Part shown: in pieces, positions 7,512 through 17,900 of the stretch
Layout: the number at the start of each line of letters is the position of its first letter
Position numbering within the stretch: the stretch's first letter is position 1
Source of the DNA: Rhodopirellula islandica
Lineage (GTDB): Bacteria > Planctomycetota > Planctomycetia > Pirellulales > Pirellulaceae
Length of the DNA: 64,000 nt
Reading direction: 5' to 3'
NCBI RefSeq assembly: GCF_001027925.1
Contig: NZ_LECT01000016.1
Span: forward strand, 186,001-250,000
The notes under the pieces: model-generated
What the model was told of the DNA's origin: nothing
The model's input: only the letters and a program-made list of their open reading frames with translations
Databases searched by the model: none
Translations under genes and position numbers: made by a program

Positions 7512-8171
7512 TCACGCGGGACGTGTTCTCACGGAGACGGCTCGACGATGCCTGCGATGTGCACGAACCCCACCACCAATCAGGATGGCTGTTATCAGAG
7601 TGACGGTTGTTGGCTCGGGAACCGCCGCGACCGTCAAACTAACACGATCAGGGGTGAACGAAATGGGTTGGACGGAGTCATCGAAGAAGCTGGAACTGTC
7701 AAGGAGATCGATCGTGAAGTCTCCCGGACGCAATGCGGTCAGGTCGATTGTCGCCAACAGCCAATTTTGATCTTCGAGGTCTCGTGGGAACGCATCGCCA
7801 CGCTCGTCAACGCTGAGGTCTGTCACCGCAAGTCGTGACGGACCATCATTCGTCACGGCTGAAAGACCAAAGGATTCGGATCCGCTGCGATTGGCAAAGA
7901 CATAGCGTGAATCTTGGATGTGCGTCTCACGCTGCACCTCCGAAAAACGGAGTCCATCTCCCCCCGAAATTGCCAGCTCGATTGAAAACGAATCCAATTG
8001 ATCGTCGGAATTGGAAGTGATGAACACGTCAATCGTCGTTGCGGTTCCGGCGGCCAAGCTCGTCTCTGCCGGCACCAGCGAGGCGACGATCGCCGCGGAT
8101 GCTTCGGGCGGCGCGAACAACCATGTCAGGCCAATGAGCACGGGCGCCCAGCGGGTAGTGCGAAATTTCAT
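7512..8171 (-). CDS. PEP-CTERM exported protein (paralogue A)
   Basis: The 219-residue product has a signal peptide (ending near PEASA), a beta-rich cohesin-like body beginning IVASLVPAETSLAAGTATTI, and a C-terminal VPEP motif followed by a hydrophobic stretch and an Arg/His-rich end, the PEP-CTERM sorting layout. It resembles its neighbour 8230-8877 in length and pattern (LSFSIELAISGG-type segment and SSFFDD near the end), so the two look like old paralogues. The ATG at 8171 precedes the signal peptide directly; a longer frame to 8327 would overlap the neighbour. It is the last gene of the unit that starts with the giant surface protein. Confidence 0.8.
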   Translation of the reverse strand: MKFRTTRWAPVLIGLTWLFAPPEASAAIVASLVPAETSLAAGTATTIDVFITSNSDDQLDSFSIELAISGGDGLRFSEVQRETHIQDSRYVFANRSGSESFGLSAVTNDGPSRLAVTDLSVDERGDAFPRDLEDQNWLLATIDLTALRPGDFTIDLLDSSSFFDDSVQPISFTPDRVSLTVAAVPEPTTVTLITAILIGGGVRAHRRHRRAVSVRTRPA

Positions 8172-8229
8172 GAATGCACTGGCAGAGATGGTTGAGATGT
8201 GACTTGAGCGTCCAGTGTGCTGCAACATT

Positions 8230-8877
8230 TCACGCCCGCTGTGTCTTACCGCGACGACGCCATGCAAGTCCCCCTGCCACCCCAGCCATGGCGAGCAGGC
8301 TGGATGGCTCCGGCACGGCCGTGACACTGAGCGGAGTTGAGCTGAACGGGGTTAAATTGAAGCTCAAATCATTGAAAGATGATGTGGGATCGATCGCGAT
8401 TGAGAATGTTCCTGCACTGACCGCATCTACCGAAAACTGCCCAATCAGTTGTGAGTCCACGCCAAGAGTGAACGGGTCGGGCAATCCGACGTCAGGAGCA
8501 GCGCTCTGATCGTCCGAGAAATCCGCGATGCTCAAGGAACCGCCCGCCAAAGTCGTCGCCGGCAACCCCAACGCCACATTGCCGCTCCGGTCGAAAAACA
8601 CGTAGTCCGGGTTGGTTAAAAAGTCATCGCTTTGGGTAGCGGAAAAGGCAAGCCCCGGATCGCCAGAGATCGTGAATAGCATTGCAAAGAAATCCACTTC
8701 GTCGTCGTTGTCGCTCGTGCCAAAAACACTGTACGTCGCTGATTGACCGACTGTCAGTTCCTGAGGCCCGTCAATCGTTAGCGTCAGTGCCGCCCTTGCT
8801 TCGGTGCTGGCCAAGGAGGAAAGAGTCAGGCCGATCGCGAGCAAGGCAATCTTCATCGTCAAGTTTGTCATCTTCAT
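8230..8877 (-). CDS. PEP-CTERM exported protein (paralogue B)
   Basis: This 215-residue protein has a signal peptide (cleavage near STEARA), a beta-sandwich-like body of cohesin or immunoglobulin type starting LTLTIDGPQELTVGQS, and a classic PEP-CTERM end: VPEPSSLLAMAGVAGG followed by WRRRGK. It is related to 7512-8171. It starts 44 bp downstream of the giant surface-protein gene on the same strand, so co-transcription is likely and both PEP-CTERM proteins may work with that protein at the cell envelope. Which partner or ligand it binds cannot be read from the sequence. Confidence 0.85.
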   Translation of the reverse strand: MKMTNLTMKIALLAIGLTLSSLASTEARAALTLTIDGPQELTVGQSATYSVFGTSDNDDEVDFFAMLFTISGDPGLAFSATQSDDFLTNPDYVFFDRSGNVALGLPATTLAGGSLSIADFSDDQSAAPDVGLPDPFTLGVDSQLIGQFSVDAVSAGTFSIAIDPTSSFNDLSFNLTPFSSTPLSVTAVPEPSSLLAMAGVAGGLAWRRRGKTQRA

Positions 8878-8921
8878 GGTGGTGGTAACTCAAGTAGTAG
8901 GTTCAGTGATCCATTGTTTGT

Positions 8922-11900
8922 TTAGTCATCCCAGCCGAGACCGTCGGCCAATCGGCGATTCATTGCACGGGATGTCAGCACGAAGTCCAGACTGTTGACC
9001 ACGCCATCGCCGTTGACGTCGGCTTCGTCCGACTGCGAACTCAAGCCGCGTTGCACACGCAGACGGTCCAGGGCATCGACCCGGCCGTTGCCATCGGTAT
9101 CACCGAGCAAGCGGTAGAATTCCTGGAACACATCGGCCGTCCCGTCGCCATCCATGTCGATGCCGATGCGGTAGTGACCGTCACCCGCGTTGGAGTTGCG
9201 ATTGCCGCCAAGACCTTCGTCGCCAAAGTCCAGGCTCAAGCGGTTGCCGTCGACGCTGGCCGAGTAGTCCGAATCGTCCATCAAAACGCCGTTGTTGCCA
9301 TCCAAGTCATACTTGGTGATTTGAACCCGTCCGGCAGCCATCAGATCATCAAGGCCGTCATCCTGGCCAAACACCAGATCGACGTTGCCAACGTGCGAAC
9401 GCTGAGTTTCGCCATTTTCGACGTCCAGAGCCTCGACCGTGTTTCCGACTTGGAAGTAGTAAGTCACCGGGCCACTGTCGGTGGCGTGTCCGTCCGCATC
9501 GATGCCCGAGGCAATGAAGGTGACCGCGTACATCCCCATTTTGGTGAACGCGAAGTTCATGTGGTTGTGGCTGCCCGCTGGCACTTCGATTTGGTCCGTC
9601 TCGTCGACGCCATCGCTGGTCGCCATCTTGACGTCAGGAGTGCCAAACGTGCCGGTTTGCCACACCGAGAAATCGCCCGGCCCAGAGACCGCTGCCAGTT
9701 GAAGTGTTGCAGTATCGCCCTGCAGCACTCCCTCTTCGAGTTCTTCACCACCGATGCCCAAGAACAAAAGGTTTGGATTCTGGGTTTGTGGCAATACAAA
9801 CAGCGATTCACCAGCATCGACCCCCAGGAAGTCGAAACCAGTGGTTGCCGCGGGGAGTGTGATTTGGGCATCCATCCCCACGTACAACAATGCCTCACTC
9901 GGTTCGTATTCAAGGTCGCCCGCATCGTGTGCGTGGATGTGAAGATCCCACGAAGGTTCTTCCTCATCATGATCGTGGTCATGGTCGTGCTCACCGAAAG
10001 CCACACCGATGTCGGTGTCGCCTGTTGTGAGGACCGACTCGAAGTCACCCAGCACGGGAGCAGCCGTGATGCTCACCGTTGCGAAGGTGTCGGCAGTTCC
10101 ATCGCTGAGCATGTAGTTGAACGAATCTTCACCATCGAAACTGTCGTCGGGTGTGTAGGTGAAGGTGCCATTGGCGTTCAGCACCAAGCTGCCGTGTTCC
10201 GGAGCCGTGGATTCACTGATCACCGGCGTTGCTCCAGCGGCGACTGCGTCGTTGAGCAACACGTTGCCGCGAACTGTGTTTCCGGAGCCCACCATGTAGA
10301 CGTCCTCAGCAGCAATCGACATGTCGCCAATGATGAACGTCAGCGTCACCGCTTCGCTGGAAACCGGTGTTGAACCGTCTTGCAGGACCCCAGAGGTCTG
10401 CACGGTGACCCGATACGTTCCTTCTTGGGTGAAGCCCCAGTTGTAGTGGGCGTGTGTGCCTTCGGGCAGATCCACAACGTCGGCGTCGGTGATCCCATCG
10501 CTGCTGGCCAAGAGGACTTCGGGTGTGCCGAAAGCGTCTTGCTGCCACAGCGAGAATTCGCCAGGACCGTCGACCGCCACCAAGTGGAGAGAAAACTCGT
10601 TGCCCACGAACGTATCGACTTCGACCTCTTCCGAGTTCAAGCCCAGGAAGGGAAGTTCCGGCAAGTTCGCTTGAGGCAAGACATGCAAGGTCTCACCCGC
10701 TGCCGCACCGGTGAAGTCAAAGGCGGAATCCGCAGGCCGGGTGATCGCCGCCTCGGCACCGCCATAGATGATCACTTCATCCAGGTGCAAGCCTTCCCCG
10801 TGATCATGTTCGTCACCTTCGTCATGGTCATGATCATCGTCGTCCTCGTGGTCGTCGTGATCATCTCCTTCGTCATGCTCATCGTCGTGACCATGCTCAT
10901 GACCGTCTTCGCCGAGGACGGAGAAGTCCCAGTGGTCGCCGTGGTAGTTGATCAGGAAGTCCGCGTGTCCTTCGGCGATCACCTCGCCTTGAGGCAGAGC
11001 GGCCGCCGTAATGCTCACCGTTGCGAAGGTGTCGGCTGTTCCATCGCTGAGCATGTAGTTGAACGAATCTTCACCATCGAAACTGTCGTCGGGTGTGTAG
11101 GTGAAGGTGCCATTGGCGTTCAACACCAAGCTGCCGTGTTCCGGAGCCATGGATTCACTGATCACCGGCGTTGCTCCAGCGGCGACTGCGTCGTTGAGCA
11201 ACACGTTGCCGCGAACTGTGTTTCCGGAGCCCACCATGTAGACGTCCTCAGCAGCAATCGACATGTCGCCAATGATGAACGTCAGCGTCACCGCTTCGCT
11301 GGAAACCGGTGTTGAACCGTCTTGCAGGACCCCAGAGGTCTGCACGGTGACCCGATACGTTCCTTCTTGGGTGAAGCCCCAGTTGTAGTGGGCGTGTGTG
11401 CCTTCGGGCAGATCCACAACGTCGGCGTCGGTGATCCCATCGCTGCTGGCCAAGAGGACTTCGGGTGTGCCGAAAGCGTCTTGCTGCCACAGCGAGAATT
11501 CGCCAGGACCGTCGACCGCCACCAAGTGGAGAGAAAACTCGTTGCCCACGAACGTATCGACTTCGACCTCTTCCGAGTTCAAGCCCAGGAAGGGAAGTTC
11601 CGGCAAGTTCGCTTGAGGCAAGACATGCAAGGTCTCACCCGCTGCCGCACCGGTGAAGTCAAAGGCGGAATCCGCAGGCCGGGTGATCGCCGCCTCGGCA
11701 CCGCCATAGATGATCACTTCATCCAGGTGCAAGCCTTCCCCGTGATCATGTTCGTCACCTTCGTCATGGTCATGATCATCGTCGTCCTCGTGGTCGTCGT
11801 GATCATCTCCTTCGTCATGCTCATCGTCGTGACCATGCTCATGGCCGTCTTCGCCGAGGACGGAGAAGTCCCAGTGGTCGCCGTGGTAATTGATCAGGAA

Positions 11901-14900
11901 GTCCGCGTGTCCTTCGGCGATCACCTCGCCTTGTGGCAGAGCGGCGGCAGTGATGGTCACCGAAGCCATGGTGTCGGAGGTGCCATCGCTGAGCATGTAG
12001 CTGAACGAATCCGATCCGTCGAATCCAGACCCGGGCGTGTACACAAACGTGCCGTCGGAATTCAGTTCCAAGTTTCCTCGGAGTGGCCCCATGGTACTGG
12101 TGACCACCGGGGTGATTCCGGCGGCCAATGTGTCGTTGAGCAACACATTGCCGCGAACCGAATTTCCGGCACCCACCATGAAGGCATCATCGGCAGCCAA
12201 GGAGACATCGATGGTCGCTGTTGCGGTCGTGAAGCCACCGCGTTCGTTGGTGATTCGATAGTCGAAACTATCCTGACCAGCGAATCCTTCATTTGCCTCA
12301 TAGGTGAACGTGCCATCGGCATTCAGCGTCAGGATTCCATTGGCAGGCTCCGTTTCGACGGTCGCGACATAGTCGCCCATCGACTCATGCCATTCGTCGT
12401 TCACCGACACATCACCGTTCAGGGTTTCTCCTTCGAAGACCGTGAATGAATCCTCCACGGCACCCAGCGTGTCGACACCGAAGACCATGGTCTGGATGCC
12501 ACTTTCATAGTACGGATCCAAGCCTTCTTCGTAGGTCCCATTGGCGTTGACATCGAGGTAACCACTGAGGAATACGTCAACTTCGTAGATGCCCGGCTTC
12601 GAGAATCCAAGGTTGCGATGAAGGTGGCCGGAACTCCAGAGAACATCGTCGCTGGAGATGCCATCGCTGGTCGTCATGTAGACACGCGGTCCGGCACTCG
12701 GTGACGACCACATCGAGAACTCACCGCCACTACTGCTACGCATGTCCGTCATTTCATAGCGAAGGTACTGTCGCGGCGTGCTGGAGGTGATGCGTGGATC
12801 GTCGGGTACATAACTGGCAAAAAGATCACTCGGAACATCGCCGTTGGTGAAACCCAGGTAGGGTACGCCCGGCACTGAAGAGCTCGGCAGCACGTACAGT
12901 GATTCACCCGCACCGACACCGACGAAATCGTACGCGGCGTCATCCGATCGCTCGACAAGTGCGTTCGAGTCGGCGTAGGTGTAGAGCTGGTTGCTGGCGA
13001 TTTCACCGCCGGGGATCACGTCGTCCGTACCGTGGACCGCCAGCGTCATCTCACCGTCGTTCCAAACCGGACGGTAGTCCGCGTGCTCGTCCGTGTAGTA
13101 GTGCTCGATCGGATCGGGAGTTCCGCGTCGCAACGTGTACACTTCGCCGCCAAAGTAGCTGCGTGCCAGCGGATGCCCTCCGCCGTTGGTGATGCTCGCG
13201 TCGTCTTTGACACTCAGGGCAAGTGTCCCACTTCCAGTTCCGGTCAGGACGGTGACAACATAGGTCGCACCCGAACCGGTCACCGAAACAATCGTTGCAC
13301 CCGATAGGTCGCCCGCGTTCATCACGACTTCAAAATCGGCCGCGTCGACATCCATCACATCTTCGGAAAATTCAACTTCAAATTGAACGGAGTCAGCATC
13401 CGTGGGAGTTGTATCCACTCGCTTGATTCCGCTGACGAGAGCTCCGACCGCGTTGACGACCACGCCATCAAAAACGGTGTTCGGGAACTCAAGAACAGCT
13501 TCGCCCCCAATCGGATCGGTGAGCGTGCCACCATTGAGGTCAATGAGGTTGCTTGTTAGCTGAACGCCGTCCAAGTCCAGGTCAGTGTCTGCAACGGTGT
13601 ATCGGAAGTCCAGAAACGGAGTGCCTGAGCCCGAGACGTAGTCGGCATAAACGACGTTGTCACCGACCTGCAATGCAACCCGTGGGGTTCCTGTCACGTC
13701 AATCGGGAATCCGAAGTAGACTTGGAAGTCGATCGGATCTCCACTGATGCGAGTGCGTGCATCCGGCGGCAACAACACCATCGGGTTTTCGCCCGTTTTG
13801 TTAATAAAGACGCCGGTTGGTGCGAGCCGTGCCCCGCCAACGCCTCCCGCGTTGATGATGTCCGGGTAGGAATCGTTGTCGACGTCGGCTATGTGTAGTC
13901 CCCCATTGTTCACATCCGACGAAATGACAATCGCGTCGCCGAACACGCCGTCGCCTTGATTGGGCGACCAAACTAAACGGTAGCCGCCGTTCGAATACCC
14001 ATAACTAACGATGTCCGGCAGGCCGTCACCGTTCATGTCTGCCGCGACGTTCACCTGAGAATAGAGATAGCCTGGCGTCAGCGTGACTCGGTCGCCGAAG
14101 GTGCCATCTTCCAACTGTGGGTAGTAGCCGACGTGGCTATCCGCACCGCGATCGTAGACAACAAGATCGTTCCGGCCGTCGCCATTGAGGTCAATGACTT
14201 GATGAATGTAGGGGGAGGGGTTCGAGTTCACATCTTGAGGAGCATCAAATGTTCCGTCACCGTTCCCCGGAAAAATATGCAGGTAGGCCGTTGAAGTAAA
14301 CGTGCTGGAGTCGAAAACGCTTCCGGTCGAAACAATGTCGAGATGGCTATCACCATCGACATCCGCCATGAGCAATTCGCCGTAGTACTCATCCGTGAGA
14401 ACTGTTTTTTCGCCCAGCGTTCCATCGGTTTGCTGGAGCAGCACTGCCTTTTCTGCGGTGGTCACTCGCGTCTCAAAATCGTAGCGATTCGCACCATAAA
14501 CCACATCGGCACGGCCGTCACCGTTTAGATCGCCCGCATCTATCCAATAGCCGACTATCAATCCGTCAAACACGACTTCACGAGTGAAGTTTGCGTTGCC
14601 GTCGTTACGATACAGAGTGATCGTGCCTTCGCTCGCGCCTTCAGTCCGCGTGGCAGCGTTGTATTCGTAAACGAGCACATCGGTGTCACCATCGCCGTCG
14701 TAGTCAACGCTGGTCACGCCCTCGGAATAGACTCCGGAATCAGCATTCAATAACTGTTCCGGCTGGAATGTCCCGTCGCCGTTGCCCTGCATGTAGGTCA
14801 ACGCATTCTCGTCAGTTCCAGCAACGACTAAATCGACATTGCCATCGCCGTTGAAATCACCTGTCACTTGCCCCCAAGTTCCTTCCGCAAACTCACCACC

Positions 14901-17900
14901 GAAGTACTCCGGCAGCGCGAACGGAACCAATTGATTGGCCGGAATGAGATCGGCCGCGATGGTGTACGGCTGCGGTCCTTCCGCCGGATCGATGCTGAAG
15001 TAGTAGGTGACGATGCCGCTTTCGGTGTAGCGGTCGACGCCTTCGTCGTAGGTGCCATTGCCGTTTTGATCCGCGAAGCCGCTGGCGAACAGGTCGATCT
15101 CATAGATGCCGGGTTTCGTAAACGCCCAGTTGTAGTGGCCGTGACTGTTCGCAAAAGCGAAAACGGTGTCCTGGTCGTCGATGCCATCGCTGGACGCAAC
15201 CCACACGTTGGGCTCAGTTGCCCCGGACGAGTACAAACTGAATTGACCGCCTTCAGGCAATCGCACATCGACCACCTGCAACTCAACCCAGGAGCCGGTC
15301 GAATCGACTCGTGGATCATCATTGAAGTAACTGGCCATCGAGTCGGAATTGATCCCACCGGCACCAATCCCCAGATCTGGAATCGTCGCGGGCACATTCG
15401 ACTGCGGCAGAACGTAGATCTCGGAACCGGCCTCAGCGCCTAAGAAATCGTATGCGGTGTCGCTGGGGGCCGTCACCTTGCTGTCCGGACCTCCGACGAT
15501 CAAGACTTCGTCGGGCGCGAACTCGGTGTACAGATCGTCCACATACGCATGCAAATCCCACTGACCATCAGAGTATCCGACGCCGATATCACCATGCCCC
15601 TGGGTAAAGAAGTTCGTGATCTCACGCGCCGGGCGACGATTGAGAGTGAACACCTCGCCGCCGACAAAGCCCTCGCCAATCACGTTCGCTTCGGTGTCCG
15701 TGATCGTTGCCGTTTCCAGGACTTCCAATCCGATTGTGCCGCTACCGGTTCCTGTGGACACCGTGACAAAGTATTCGTCGCCCGAACCGCTGACGCCGGT
15801 CACCGATGCGTCGGTAACGCCGTTCAGGGTGACACCAAAGTCGGCCACGTCGACGCCGGAGACGGATTCGCTAAACGTCACCTGGAAAGTCACGTCATGG
15901 GCCGCCATCGGGTTGTCGGATGATCGCTCAACTGAATGCACAACCGGAGCCGATCCGTTGACTAGCACGCCGGACAGATCGACGGCCGGCAATGTCAAGT
16001 CGACGGGATCGCCGGTCGGGCCGATCAGCGACCCGCCGTTGAGGTCGATCGAAGTGCTGACCAACTCGATGCCGTCGTCGTCCGCATCGGTTTCCACGAC
16101 CATGTAGCGGAACAGCAATTCCGTTGTGCCGCCGCCTGAGACGTAGGTCGCTTCAACGGTTTCGTCCCCGACCTGCAGCGACACGCTCGGTGTCCCGGTT
16201 ACCTCAACTGGATAGCCGAAATGAATCGATAAATCCAAGTTCTGGCCGGCTGGATAGATCCGCGTCGCTGGTGGGCGAATCGTGGTGGCGAATTCACCGA
16301 GTCGGTTTGGAAGAACAACGACCTCGCCACGTATCAGATCAGCAGCCACCACGTCCGGATCGCCATCGCCATCGATGTCAGCGGTCGCGATGCCGTTGAC
16401 CTGTCCAACGTCACGGGTGATCTCAATCGAATCGCTGAAGTTGCCGCCGCCAAAGTTTTGCAGCCAGAAGACGGCGCCACCATACGATCCGATCAGGACA
16501 TCAAAGTCCCCGTCCTGGTCAAAGTCAGCCGAGGTGGCGGCGGCGGGCTTGCTCACGCTTGGCAATGCGGTGAATGCCCCGATCGTTCCGTCTGACTGCC
16601 CGGCGTGGAAACCAATCTCCAACGAGTCGAGACCGACCACCAGAAGATCGTCAATGCCATCCCCGTTCAGGTCGTCGGCAGCAAAAACCGACGATCCGGA
16701 TGTGGAAGCGACCGTTTGTTTCGCTCCAAACGTGCCGTCGCCGTTGTTGACGAAGTATGCGAGTTGGCTCGCCCCGTATTCGCCGGTGATGGCCTCGGGA
16801 CGACCGTCCCCGTTCAGGTCGCGGACGACGAATCCTGTCGCTTCGCTCAAGCCAGTGGCGATGACGTTGGCCGAGCCGAACACGCCGGCCCCTTCGTTGC
16901 GATACCAGTAGATATCGCCGCCCCAGTCTCTCGCGACGAGCACGTCCAATTTTCCGTCCCCGTCGACATCGGCCGATCGGATGAACGGCCCATACAGTCC
17001 CGTGTCGATCGATTGAGCCGGGCCGAAACTCTCGCCTAGATTTTCGTGCCAAACCAAATCGCCGAAGTAGCCACCGACGATAACGTCCTGATCGCCATCA
17101 GCATCCAGATCGGCGAGGTGAGCTTCCCATGGATAGCCCGCCTCAGCGGAAACAACCTGTTCTGGTCCGTAGGTTCCGTCGCCGAGGTTCTCGAACCAGA
17201 CCACTTTGTCTGCCGCGTATGACGCGGTCAGGATGTCCACGTGACCATCCCCATTGATGTCGGCCAGTTCCGGTTCAAAGACGTAATCCAAACCCGATCC
17301 AACCACCTCTGGCACACCAAATGGCACCAGGTGATCTGTCGCGGCAATCACTTGGAAACTCGCGTTGGTTTGCAAACCGTCACCGTCGGTCACGGTGATC
17401 GTGATCGTCGATGATCCGATTTGACCCGCCACGGAGTTCACCGAAATGGTGCGATCCGCTCCGCTTCCCCCGAGGGTGATGTTCGCGTTTGGAACGAGCG
17501 TCGTGTTGGACGAAGTTGCTGTGACGGCTAACGCTTCCGCTGCCGTCTCAGCGTCGCCGACGGTGAACGCCAACCCTCCAGTCGAGTCGCCTGCCTTCAC
17601 CACCTGATTGTCCAGTGTTGAGATGGTCGGAGGCGAGTTTGCCGGTTGATCGTTGTCCTGAATCGAGACGGTGGTGGATGTTACGGTGCCGAGCAGTCCG
17701 CCGGTGGCACCTTCGATTGTTTTGATGTAGCCATCAATGGTGTCCGGTGCTGCGTCCGACAATTCGATCGTGAACGATTCATTGGACTCCACTTCCGTGT
17801 CGTCGAGAATCGGGATGGTGATCGTGTTGACGGTCTGACCGTCTGCAAAATCAACGGTGCCGCTGGTCGCGGTGAAGTCCGCAGCAGTCGCGGTGCCGCT

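Noticed and set aside
9051-12449. Long antisense open frames (9051-10373, 10380-11315, 11322-12449) opposite the giant gene
   Set aside because: Products mirror the His/Asp-rich and repeat codons of the sense gene and duplicate with the tandem repeat; no independent start signals.
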